DNA of 58,022 nt from Anaerolineales bacterium. GTDB taxonomy: Bacteria > Chloroflexota > Anaerolineae > Anaerolineales > Villigracilaceae. The stretch covers positions 1-58,022 of the forward strand of contig JAFGSI010000021.1 of NCBI GenBank assembly GCA_016934715.1. Direction: 5' to 3'. Of this stretch, positions 25,371 through 33,489 are shown piece by piece. A model generated the notes under the pieces. The model saw only the letters and a program-made list of their open reading frames with translations, ran no database searches and had not been told where the DNA came from. The first letter of the stretch is position 1. Each line of letters begins with the position of its first letter. A program made the translations under genes and the position numbers.

Positions 25371-26012
25371 TTAATCCCCGTCCATGGGCAGGCCTGGCTG
25401 GTAGGGGCTCAGGCCGAGGGCCTCTTGGATGCGGTTCTCGATTTGCTTGCGGTGCTCGGGGTGACGGACGAAGTCGAGTGGATCGGTGTCGATCACCAGC
25501 ACCGCTGTGTCGCCGTAGGGCTGCGAGAAGAACTCCTCATAGGTCTGGTTGAGGCTGGCGATGTACCCGCGGTCCATGTTGCGTTCGTAGGATCGGTCGC
25601 GCATGGCGATCCGCTGCATCAGGGTTTCGGTGCTGGCCCGCAGGTAGACGAGCAGATCGGGGAGGGTGATCTTCTCAGCCAAGGCCTCGTGGACCCGGAA
25701 GTACATGTCCAGCTCGTCTCCCTGCAGGTTGATGCGGGCGAAGAGGGCGTCCTTGGCGAAAGTGTAGTCGGAGATCAGGGACCGCCCGCCGGCCAGGATC
25801 TCGGAGACGGCGCGGCGCTGCTGATGGTAGCGGCTGAGCAGGAAGAAGATCTGGGTCTGGAAGGCGTAGCGCTCCCGGTCGGCATAGAAATCGGACAGGA
25901 AGGGGTTTTCCTCGAAGACCTCGAGCAGGATGTCCGCCTCAAAGCGGGACTGGAGCAGCCGGGCCAGGGTGGTCTTGCCGACGCCGATGACGCCTTCGAT
26001 GGCGATGTACAT
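25371..26012 (-). CDS. deoxynucleoside kinase (dGK/dAK family), copy 2
   Basis: A 213-aa kinase with P-loop GVIGVGKTT at 7-15, catalytic segment ISDYTFAKDALFA and lid RDRSYERNM. It is homologous to the kinase at 20994 but clearly divergent, e.g. SDYTF in place of QDRSVYED, so the substrate probably differs. GGAG precedes the ATG. It is the first gene of a two-gene leftward operon; the valS T-box promoter lies divergently about 80 bp away. Confidence 0.88.
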   Translation of the reverse strand: MYIAIEGVIGVGKTTLARLLQSRFEADILLEVFEENPFLSDFYADRERYAFQTQIFFLLSRYHQQRRAVSEILAGGRSLISDYTFAKDALFARINLQGDELDMYFRVHEALAEKITLPDLLVYLRASTETLMQRIAMRDRSYERNMDRGYIASLNQTYEEFFSQPYGDTAVLVIDTDPLDFVRHPEHRKQIENRIQEALGLSPYQPGLPMDGD

Positions 26013-26093
26013 GCAAATCTCCCACGACGACGATGTGGGTTAAGGATACCATAAAAGAGAAAAGGTGAAGCCTGCGCCATCCTCAATCCGCGC

Positions 26094-26122
26094 TTGACTC
26101 CCTCTCTCGGACTCTGTATAAT
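26094..26122 (+). promoter_or_regulatory. promoter of the valS T-box transcript
   Basis: TTGACT (26094-26099) and TATAAT (26117-26122), 17-bp spacer. Confidence 0.88.
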
Positions 26123-26127
26123 CTGAA

Positions 26128-26405
26128 CACCAACACCGTGAGGAGTAGGCGGTCTGAAACGCTGATAGAGAAGGAAGGCCAGGGCTGGAAGCCTCCGCAG
26201 CAAGTCCCTGCCGAAGTCGCACGGTTATTCTGCTGAAGAAATCTTCGTGAGAGTAGAACAGCACGGGGAGGTCCCGTTACAGACCCGCCGGATGATGGTC
26301 CGGACAGAGTGCGTGATTTTCCACGAAGGCAACATAGTGGGAAAGAGCGAAATGAGGTGGTACCGCGGCACCCGCCGTCCTCAGCAGGAGGCGGGTGTTT
26401 TTGTT
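26128..26405 (+). promoter_or_regulatory. T-box riboswitch controlling valS
   Basis: The core GAGGTGGTACCGCG (26354-26367) sits directly before the terminator stem CACCCGCC/GGCGGGTG (26369-26397) and TTTTTGTTT. Upstream are the AGTA element near 26144 and a stem III-type CCCGTTA element near 26275. GTC at 26216-26218, in the context GCCGAAGTCGCAC, is the best specifier candidate. It would pair with tRNA-Val(GAC), a gene for which lies at 6983-7056. About 150 nt separate the terminator from valS. Confidence 0.92.
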
Positions 26406-26556
26406 TGGAGGCGGATTGAGCGCGGTCGAGGTTTTTCGCCGTGCAACAAGAACCTTACCGATGGAGGTTCCACCTGAACCAGGGTCACGAATCCCGCCGG
26501 ACTTCGCCGGATCACTTGCAAAAGCGATGAACTTCATCCCTGCACAAGGAGCACGC

Positions 26557-29253
26557 ATGACCGAATACCAGTTACCCAAGACCTATGACTTCGCCTCCAT
26601 CGAGCCGTCCATCTACGCGATGTGGGAGCAGGGCGGCTTTTTCCGACCGTCCAATGACCCACAGCGGCCGGACTTCGACCCTGCGAAGAAGCCCTTCGTC
26701 ATCTCCATCCCGCCGCCCAACGTGACCGGCGAACTGCACCTCGGCCACCCGTTGTTCGTCTCGCTGGAAGACCTGATGATCCGCTACCAGCGCATGAAGG
26801 GTGTCCCGACTCTGTGGGTCCCGGGTACCGACCACGCTGGGATCGCCACCCAGCTGCAGGTCGAGAAGGACCTGCTGCGTACGGAAGAGGTGACCCGTGA
26901 AGAGCTCGGGCGCGAGCAGTTCCTGGAGCGGGCCTGGGCCTGGAAGGTCAAGTACCACAGCATCATCACCGAACAGATCCGCCGCATGGGCGCCTCCTGC
27001 GACTGGAGCCGCGAGCGTTTTACCCTCGATGACGGATTGAGTCGCGCAGTGCGCGAGGCCTTTGTCCACCTGTACGAAAAGGGATTGATCTACCGCGGCC
27101 CGAGATTGGTCAACTGGTCGCCGGGGCTCAAGACGGCCGTCTCGGACCTGGAGGTGGAGTACACCGAAGAGCCCGGCACGCTGTACTACTTCAAGTACAT
27201 GCTGACCGACGGCTCCGGCGCGTACATCCCTGTGGCGACCACCCGGCCGGAGACGATCCTGGGTGACACGGCCGTTGCCGTCCATCCCGAGGATAAGCGC
27301 TATAAGAAGTATGTTGGCCAACAGGCGATCGTCCCGATTCTGGGACGTGAGATCCCGGTGATCGCCGACGACTACGTGGATCGCGAATTCGGCACTGGGG
27401 CGCTTAAGATCACCCCTGGGCACGACCCCAATGACTACGAGATCGGGCAGCGCCACAACCTGCAGATGTTGTCGGTGCTCGACCGGGAGGCGAAGGTGAC
27501 CGAGGTCGGCGGGTTGTATGCGGGACTGGACCGGTTCGAGTGCCGCAAACGACTATGGGCCGACATGCGGGCCGCCGGCCTGACGATCAAGGAAGAGGCC
27601 TATACGCTGAACGTGCCGCGTTCACAGCGCGGCGGCGAGATCGTCGAGCCGATGATCTCCGAGCAGTGGTTCGTCAAGATCCAGCCGCTGGCCGATGTGG
27701 CCATGGAAGCTGTTCGCGACGGACGCATCCGCATCATCCCCGAGCGCTTCGAAAAGGTCTACTTCAACTGGTTGGAAAACATCAAGGACTGGTGCATCTC
27801 GCGGCAGTTGTGGTGGGGGCACCGCATTCCGGTCTGGTACTGTCTCGACTGCGGTGGCCAGACCTGCACCCGCACCGACCCGCAGCGATGCGCCCACTGT
27901 GGAGGCAAGAATATCCAGCAGGACCCGGATGTGCTCGATACCTGGTTCTCCTCCGGCCTGTGGCCGTTCTCTACCCTTGGCTGGCCCGTTGAGACCGCCG
28001 ACCTGAAATACTTCTACCCGACCACTGTGATGGAGACGGGGTATGACATCCTGTTCTTCTGGGTGGCGCGTATGATCATGCTGGGGCTGGAGTTCACCGG
28101 GCAGGTGCCCTTCGACACGGTCTACCTGCACGGGCTGGTGCGCGACGAGCACGGGCGCAAGATGTCCAAGTCCTACGGCAACGTGATCGACCCGCGCACG
28201 GTCATGGATGAGTATGGCACCGATGCCCTGCGCTTCACCCTGCTGGTCGGCTCAACGCCCGGCAACGACATGAACATCAGCGTCAAGAAGGTGGAAGCCA
28301 ACCGTAACTTTGCCAACAAGGTCTGGAATGCCGGAAGATTCGTGATCTCTGCCATCAACGCCCAGACGGCCGAGGTCGGCAGCAAGGATGAATGGACCTT
28401 GGCCGATTCCTGGATCTGGGCCCGCCTGCAGCAGCTCGTCCGGGACGTGGAGCGCTTGTTCCAGTCCTACCAGTTCGGCGAGGCCGGACGCCAGATCTAC
28501 GAGTTCTTCTGGAGCGATTTCGCGGACTGGTACGTCGAAGTGGCCAAGTTGCAACTGCAGGAAGGTGGAAGGCGTGCCTTCCTGACCGCCCAGACCCTGG
28601 CGCGGGTCCTCGACAGTTCCCTGCGCCTGCTGCACCCCTTCACGCCTTATGTGACCGAAGAGTTGTGGGGTCACCTGCGCAAGGCGTTGCTCGGCTCACC
28701 GCTGGCAGAGGTGGCTGCCAATTGGCCCGAGGCGTTGATCGTGGCCTCCTGGCCCGAACCGCGTGCGCCCGAAGGCTGGGAAGAGGCCAGACTGGACGAC
28801 TTCAGCCTGCTGCAGGAGATGGTCCGTTCGGTCCGCAACCTGCGGGCCGAGAAGACCGTCCAACCAGCCCGCCGCATTCCAGCGATCGTGGCGGGCGGAG
28901 ACAGGACCGCGCTGGTCCGCGAGCAGGCCGGGATCCTGGCCGCGCTGGCCGGGCTGGACGAGGCCCAGGTCTCGATCCAGGAAACCCTGGCCGAGAAACC
29001 GGGCGACAGCGTGGCCCTGGTCGTCGGTCCGGTGGAGATCCACATCCCGCTGGCGGGCGTGGTCGACCTGGAAGAGGAACGCACCCGCCTGACCCGGGAA
29101 CTGACGAACACCGAGGCCCAGATCGTGCGCCTGAAGAACCTGCTGGCCAGCGACTTCACCAAGAGGGCCCCCGAGACAGTGGTTCAGAAAGAGCGCGAGA
29201 AACTGGAGGCCTATAAAGAGACTGCCCGAAAGCTGAAATCCCAACTGGGATAG
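26557..29253 (+). CDS. valS: valyl-tRNA synthetase
   Basis: Charges tRNA-Val. At 898 aa it is the normal length. The HIGH motif appears as HLGHP after PPPNVTGEL, and the KMSKS motif is in GRKMSKSYGN. The CP1 editing domain lies between them, followed by the anticodon-binding domain and a C-terminal coiled coil (about 830-898, EEERTRLTRELTNTEAQIV). ATG 26557 has AAGGAG 5 nt upstream; the frame extends further upstream but only into the T-box leader. Expression should rise when tRNA-Val is uncharged. Confidence 0.97.
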   Translation: MTEYQLPKTYDFASIEPSIYAMWEQGGFFRPSNDPQRPDFDPAKKPFVISIPPPNVTGELHLGHPLFVSLEDLMIRYQRMKGVPTLWVPGTDHAGIATQLQVEKDLLRTEEVTREELGREQFLERAWAWKVKYHSIITEQIRRMGASCDWSRERFTLDDGLSRAVREAFVHLYEKGLIYRGPRLVNWSPGLKTAVSDLEVEYTEEPGTLYYFKYMLTDGSGAYIPVATTRPETILGDTAVAVHPEDKRYKKYVGQQAIVPILGREIPVIADDYVDREFGTGALKITPGHDPNDYEIGQRHNLQMLSVLDREAKVTEVGGLYAGLDRFECRKRLWADMRAAGLTIKEEAYTLNVPRSQRGGEIVEPMISEQWFVKIQPLADVAMEAVRDGRIRIIPERFEKVYFNWLENIKDWCISRQLWWGHRIPVWYCLDCGGQTCTRTDPQRCAHCGGKNIQQDPDVLDTWFSSGLWPFSTLGWPVETADLKYFYPTTVMETGYDILFFWVARMIMLGLEFTGQVPFDTVYLHGLVRDEHGRKMSKSYGNVIDPRTVMDEYGTDALRFTLLVGSTPGNDMNISVKKVEANRNFANKVWNAGRFVISAINAQTAEVGSKDEWTLADSWIWARLQQLVRDVERLFQSYQFGEAGRQIYEFFWSDFADWYVEVAKLQLQEGGRRAFLTAQTLARVLDSSLRLLHPFTPYVTEELWGHLRKALLGSPLAEVAANWPEALIVASWPEPRAPEGWEEARLDDFSLLQEMVRSVRNLRAEKTVQPARRIPAIVAGGDRTALVREQAGILAALAGLDEAQVSIQETLAEKPGDSVALVVGPVEIHIPLAGVVDLEEERTRLTRELTNTEAQIVRLKNLLASDFTKRAPETVVQKEREKLEAYKETARKLKSQLG

Positions 29254-29288
29254 TCTCCTGGAAGCGGGCCAGAATTTCCCGGACGGTG

Positions 29289-29320
29289 TACAATGGTCGT
29301 GACAGAGCGTCACGACCATT
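29289..29320 (+). promoter_or_regulatory. perfect inverted repeat overlapping a -10 hexamer
   Basis: AATGGTCGTGA and TCACGACCATT (29292-29320, 11-bp arms, 7-nt gap) overlap a TACAAT hexamer (29289-29294) upstream of the M32 peptidase gene. It could be a repressor operator or a 5' mRNA hairpin. I see no good -35. Confidence 0.5.
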
Positions 29321-29337
29321 TCTCAAGGAGAAGGTGG

Positions 29338-30843
29338 ATGGAGAAGAAACTTGAAGAACTGAAGACCCGGTTGCTCGAGATCGGTGACCTGAACAGCGCC
29401 GGGGCTGTCCTGGCCTGGGACCAGATGACCTACATGCCGCCGGGCGGGGCGCCGGCGCGCGGCCGCCAGATGGCATCCCTGGCAAAGTTAGCGCAGGAGA
29501 AGCTCATCGACCCGGCGCTTGGCAGACTGCTCGACGATCTGCAGCCCTATGCGGAAGGCATGCCGTATGATGACGATGATGCCAGCCTGATCCGCGTGAC
29601 CCGCCGCGATTTCGAACGCGCCACCAAGGTCCCGCCGGAATTCCTGGCGCGCTTCAATGCCCACTCCTCCGAGGCCTACATGGTCTGGGCCGCGGCGCGC
29701 CCGGCCAATGATTTTGCCAAGGTCCTGCCCTATCTGGAGAAGACCCTCGACCTGAGCCGTGAACTGGCCAATTACTTCCCCGGGTATGAGCACATCGCCG
29801 ACCCGCTGATTGACTTTGCCGACTACGGCATGAAAGCGGCCTCGGTACGTACACTGTTCGCCGATCTGCGCGCCCGGCAGGTTCCTCTCGTGCAGGCGAT
29901 CACCTCCCAGGAGGAGGCGGACGACTCCTGCATCCGCAAGCATTTCCCCGAGCAGGAGCAGTTGAAATTCTGTGAAGAGGTCGTCCGTCAGATCGGCTAT
30001 GATTTCGAACGAGGGCGTATCGACAAGACCCACCATCCCTTTACGATCGCCTTCGCGGTCGGCGATGTGCGTATCACCACCCGGGTCCAGGAGGAATTCC
30101 TTGGAGAGTGTCTGTTCAGCAACATCCACGAGGCCGGGCATGCCCTCTACGAACAGGGCTGCGATCCGAAATACGATGGCACCCCGCTGCAGGGTGGAAC
30201 CTCGGCCGGGGTTCATGAAAGCCAGTCACGGCTGTGGGAGAACGTTGTTGGGCGCAGTCGCGGCTTCTGGGAGTTCTTCTTCCCCAAACTGCAGCAGGTC
30301 TTCCCAGAGCAGCTCAAGGGTGTCTCGCTGGAGGCTTTCCACCGGGCGGCCAACAAGGTCGAGCGCTCGTTGATCCGCACCGATGCCGACGAGGTGACCT
30401 ACAACCTGCACGTCATGCTGCGCTTCGAATTCGAACTGGCCATGCTGGAGGGTAGCCTGGCGGTCAGGGATCTGCCCGCTGCCTGGCGCGAACGTTTCAA
30501 GGCCGACCTGGGGATCGAGCCACCCGACGACAAGGACGGCTGCATGCAGGACATCCACTGGTATGCCGGCAACATTGGCGGCGTGTTCCAGGGTTACACC
30601 CTCGGCAACGTGATGGGGGCCCAGTTCTTTGACGCCGCTCTCCAGGCCCATCCCGGCATCCCGGACGAGATCCGGCAGGGCAAGTTCGATACCCTGCACA
30701 ACTGGCTGAAGGAGAACATCTACCGTCACGGCCGCAAGTTCACCGCCCCCGAGCTGGTCCAGAACGTCACCGGGGGAGAGGTCTCGATCGAGCCGTACAT
30801 CAAGTACCTGCGCGCCAAGTACGGCGAGCTGTATCAGCTCTAG
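29338..30843 (+). CDS. M32-family metallocarboxypeptidase (carboxypeptidase Taq type)
   Basis: Removes C-terminal amino acids from peptides using zinc. The 501-aa helical protein has the HEAGH motif at 264-268 and later conserved segments HESQSRLWEN and DADEVTYNLHVMLRFE, as in the Thermus enzyme. Start ATG 29338 follows AAGGAGAAGGTGG; an in-frame GTG at 29293 lies inside the inverted repeat and is less likely. It is monocistronic between valS and the ferredoxin gene. Confidence 0.95.
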   Translation: MEKKLEELKTRLLEIGDLNSAGAVLAWDQMTYMPPGGAPARGRQMASLAKLAQEKLIDPALGRLLDDLQPYAEGMPYDDDDASLIRVTRRDFERATKVPPEFLARFNAHSSEAYMVWAAARPANDFAKVLPYLEKTLDLSRELANYFPGYEHIADPLIDFADYGMKAASVRTLFADLRARQVPLVQAITSQEEADDSCIRKHFPEQEQLKFCEEVVRQIGYDFERGRIDKTHHPFTIAFAVGDVRITTRVQEEFLGECLFSNIHEAGHALYEQGCDPKYDGTPLQGGTSAGVHESQSRLWENVVGRSRGFWEFFFPKLQQVFPEQLKGVSLEAFHRAANKVERSLIRTDADEVTYNLHVMLRFEFELAMLEGSLAVRDLPAAWRERFKADLGIEPPDDKDGCMQDIHWYAGNIGGVFQGYTLGNVMGAQFFDAALQAHPGIPDEIRQGKFDTLHNWLKENIYRHGRKFTAPELVQNVTGGEVSIEPYIKYLRAKYGELYQL

Positions 30844-30894
30844 AACGGCTCTCGAGTCAGTGATAAAGTCATCCAAACGCGAGACATTTGTCAT

Positions 30895-30923
30895 TTGACA
30901 GGCCGCCCCCGATACAGTAATTT
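30895..30923 (+). promoter_or_regulatory. promoter of the ferredoxin gene
   Basis: A perfect TTGACA (30895-30900), 17-bp spacer, TAATTT (30918-30923). Confidence 0.75.
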
Positions 30924-30972
30924 AAACACAAAGTTTGTCCGAATTCCATAATTTCACCAAGGAGTGATGACC

Positions 30973-31167
30973 ATGGCTCTAAAGATCACTGAAGAATGCA
31001 TCGCCTGCGGCGCCTGTCTGCCGGAATGCCCGACCAACTCGATTACTGAAGGCACCCCCATCTACATTATTGATGCCAGCACCTGTGTCGAATGCGAAGG
31101 CCACTTCGACAGCCCGCAGTGCCAGGCGGTCTGCCCGGTTGCCGACGTGGCGATCGTCAAGGCCTAA
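30973..31167 (+). CDS. 2[4Fe-4S] ferredoxin
   Basis: A small electron carrier of 64 aa. The first cluster set is Cys9, 12, 15 and 19 (CIACGACLPECP) and the second Cys38, 41, 50 and 54 (CVECEGHFDSPQCQAVCP). The 8-residue gap between the second and third Cys of the second set is the extended spacing seen in Allochromatium-type ferredoxins. ATG 30973 was chosen because AAGGAG lies 8 nt upstream; an in-frame GTG at 30964 overlaps that site. Confidence 0.96.
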   Translation: MALKITEECIACGACLPECPTNSITEGTPIYIIDASTCVECEGHFDSPQCQAVCPVADVAIVKA

Positions 31168-31184
31168 AAACGGTATTTTGGGAA

Positions 31185-31213
31185 AGAAGCCCTCGCATAG
31201 GGGGCTTCTTTTT
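31185..31213 (+). terminator. terminator of the ferredoxin gene
   Basis: AAGAAGCCC and GGGCTTCTT arms with a short loop, followed by TTTTTCG. Confidence 0.85.
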
Positions 31214-31245
31214 CGTCCGGGGCATGCTGCAATGTCGGTGTTAGA

Positions 31246-31274
31246 TTGACGCTTGTCCTCGGGTAGGATATAAT
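31246..31274 (+). promoter_or_regulatory. promoter of the FMN-riboswitch transcript
   Basis: TTGACG (31246-31251) and TATAAT (31269-31274), spacer 17 bp, about 20 nt before the riboswitch. Confidence 0.85.
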
Positions 31275-31294
31275 CCTTGACAATTGAATAGCAA

Positions 31295-31460
31295 CCTTCG
31301 GGGCAGGGTGACACCTGGATTGTAATGCAGGTGAATTCCCGATCGGCGGTACAGCCCGCGAGTGCCGAGCGGAGGTCCGAACGAAAGTGAGGACCGCAGA
31401 CGAGGCACAGGATTCGGTGAGACTCCGGAGCCGACGGTTATAGTCCGGATAGAAGAAGGT
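31295..31460 (+). promoter_or_regulatory. FMN riboswitch (RFN element)
   Basis: The conserved blocks occur in order: CTTCGGGGCAGGGTG, ATTCCCGATCGGCGGT, CAGCCCGCGAG, GATTCGGTGAGACTCCG, GAGCCGACGGTTATAGTC, CGGATAGAAGAAGG. An extra stem is inserted between 31370 and 31405, as allowed in the variable arm. FMN binding is known to favour termination or block translation; a terminator lies about 100 nt downstream, immediately before the first transporter gene. Confidence 0.96.
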
Positions 31461-31556
31461 GACCTGGTCGAGGCGGCCAGGGATGTTCCATGCGCCCTGG
31501 AAACAGCTGTTTTCAGGGCTTCGATTGAACTGACCGCGTGCCTCGATCACCCATGC

Positions 31557-31585
31557 CCCGCAGGATTTTCTGCAGGGTATTTTTT
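31557..31585 (+). terminator. riboswitch expression-platform terminator
   Basis: CCCGCAG, loop GATTTT, CTGCAGGG (one bulged A), then TATTTTTT ending at the base before the ATG. The right arm also holds AGGG, the only Shine-Dalgarno-like bases for the permease, so the same hairpin could block translation too. Confidence 0.75.
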
Positions 31586-32383
31586 ATGGACCTGAAGGCA
31601 CTTCTCAAAACCGCCCGGATCCCACGCCGGTCACCCTCCTGGACGATGCTCGTCTCGCTGGCTGCTGCGCTGCTGGCCTGGGAACTGGTCAGCCGCTATG
31701 CCGGCCTGCCGGCCTTCATCCTGCCCTCGCCGGGATGGGTGGTGGTCCGCTTTTGGCGAGCGCTGACCGGCGGCAGCCTGCTTCTGCACACCGGCGTGAC
31801 CCTCCTTGAGGTCCTGCTCGGGCTGCTGGCCGGGACGGCGAGCGCTGTCGGGCTGGGGTATGCGGTCGCCAAGTCGCGGCTGTTCGAGCGGCTGGTAGCC
31901 CCTTACCTGGTCGCCACCCAGGCGATCCCAATCGTGGCCATCGCCCCGCTGTTGGTGATCTGGTTCGGGCCGGGGATGTTCTCGAAGGTGCTGATTTGCG
32001 CCCTGATCGTCTTCTTCCCGGTGCTGGTCAACACGGTGGTGGGAGTGCGGGCGGTGCCGCGTTCCTTGCGCGATCTGATGGTTTCGCTGCGGGCCCGGCG
32101 CGGGCAGATCCTTGGCAAGCTCGAGGTACCGGCGGCGCTGCCGATCCTGCTTGGTGGACTGCGCATCGGGGCGACGCTCTCGGTCATCGGGGCGGTGGTC
32201 GGGGAACTGGTCGGCGCCGACCGCGGCCTGGGCTTCCTCATTAACGCGGCGCGCGGCCAGTACGACACCGCCCTGGTCTTCGTGGCAGTCTTCGTGTTGA
32301 TCGCCCTGGCACTGACCCTGTATGGCCTTGTTTCGTTCATGGAAACAAAATTCTTGAGATGGCAGGAGACAAATCTAAAATGA
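31586..32383 (+). CDS. riboflavin-type ABC importer permease
   Basis: A 265-aa membrane protein with about six segments and the BPD_transp_1/SsuC-TauC-type EAA-like loop (LRDLMVSLRARRGQILGKLEVPAALP). It belongs to the NMT1-linked permease group. As the first gene after an FMN riboswitch it most likely imports riboflavin or a flavin precursor, like RibXY systems predicted in Chloroflexota. ATG 31586 directly follows the terminator; a longer GTG start at 31538 would encode through the hairpin and is less likely. Confidence 0.85.
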   Translation: MDLKALLKTARIPRRSPSWTMLVSLAAALLAWELVSRYAGLPAFILPSPGWVVVRFWRALTGGSLLLHTGVTLLEVLLGLLAGTASAVGLGYAVAKSRLFERLVAPYLVATQAIPIVAIAPLLVIWFGPGMFSKVLICALIVFFPVLVNTVVGVRAVPRSLRDLMVSLRARRGQILGKLEVPAALPILLGGLRIGATLSVIGAVVGELVGADRGLGFLINAARGQYDTALVFVAVFVLIALALTLYGLVSFMETKFLRWQETNLK

Positions 32384-33345
32384 AAAGAATGATCCTTGTT
32401 CTGCTTTTTGCAGCCCTCCTCTTGGCCGCCTGCGGCGGTGCTCCTTCCGGCGCGAGCACTCCCATCCGGCTGGCCCTTGGGTACATTCCCAACATCCAGT
32501 TTGCGCCGATCTACGTGGCGGTGGAGAAGGGCTATTTTACCGACCGGGGAATCGACTTGGAGATCGTCCATATGGATGAGAATCAGGCGACGGCCCTGGT
32601 CGGGGCGAACGAACTGCAGTTCGCTGTCGTGTCGGGCGAGCAGGTCCTGCTGGCGCGCGAACAGGGGCTGCCGGTGGTCTACGCGGCGGCCTGGTACCAG
32701 CAGTATCCGGTTTCGGTGATCTCGGCGGCTGCGTTGGACATTCATGCTCCGGCTGACCTGGCCGGTCACACGATCGGCCTGCCGGGTCTGTACGGGGCCA
32801 ACTACATCGGCCTGCGGGCCCTGCTCCATGCCGGCGGACTGGGCGAGGCCGACGTGGCACTCGATTCGATCGGTTATGCCCAGGTCGAGGCCTTCGTCAG
32901 TGGGCGCAACCCGGTCATCGCCGTCTATACGGCCAACGAACCGGTCCAGTTGCGCGCCCAGGGCTACGCGGTGAACGAGATGCGCGTCGCCGACTACGTT
33001 CAGCTGGCCTCCAACGGTCTGTTGACGAGCGAGACGGTCATTGCCGAGAATCCGGACCTGGTCGAAGACATGGTGGCTGCCCTGGTGGCCGGCATCGAAG
33101 AGACGATTGCCGACCCTGACGGGGCTTACGAGATCAGTGCCAGCTTCGTCGAGAACCTGGACCTCTCCCCCGAGGCAGTCCAGCGGCAGGTGCTGGCGAC
33201 GTCGATCGAACTGTGGCGTGCCGAGCGGATCGGTCATTCCGACCCGCAGGCCTGGGAGAACATGCAGGCGGTTCTGCTGGAGATGGAACTGCTCAGCGCC
33301 CCGCAGGACCTGTCGCAGGCCTTCACCAACGAGTTCGTGCCGTAA
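32380..33345 (+). CDS. NMT1/THI5-like substrate-binding lipoprotein, probable riboflavin binder
   Basis: A 321-aa extracytoplasmic receptor. The lipoprotein signal ends LLLAAC (Cys18). The mature part begins with PIRLALGYIPNIQFAPIYVAVEKGYF, the hallmark of NMT1/SsuA-like receptors. ATGA overlap couples it to the permease gene, and AGGAG is upstream. The family also binds thiamine precursors and sulfonates; the FMN riboswitch argues for a flavin ligand. Confidence 0.88.
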   Translation: MKRMILVLLFAALLLAACGGAPSGASTPIRLALGYIPNIQFAPIYVAVEKGYFTDRGIDLEIVHMDENQATALVGANELQFAVVSGEQVLLAREQGLPVVYAAAWYQQYPVSVISAAALDIHAPADLAGHTIGLPGLYGANYIGLRALLHAGGLGEADVALDSIGYAQVEAFVSGRNPVIAVYTANEPVQLRAQGYAVNEMRVADYVQLASNGLLTSETVIAENPDLVEDMVAALVAGIEETIADPDGAYEISASFVENLDLSPEAVQRQVLATSIELWRAERIGHSDPQAWENMQAVLLEMELLSAPQDLSQAFTNEFVP

Positions 33346-33489
33346 AAGGCTGCGGCTTGTTTGGGGGAGTGGATTCGGGCGAGAGGCGAAGCCCGGTTGA
33401 AGAACCGGGACAGCCATTTCCGCACCGGTCCGCCTCCAAGGCCTGCACCTCTCGGGTAGCCAGGAACTGTGTTTCTCCATGGTGAGTGA

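Noticed and set aside
26395-26556. Upstream extension of valS
   Set aside because: It starts inside the T-box terminator hairpin and has no synthetase-like residues.
33346-33489. Possible second riboswitch before the importer ATPase gene
   Set aside because: Small hairpins are present but no conserved core of a known class was found.
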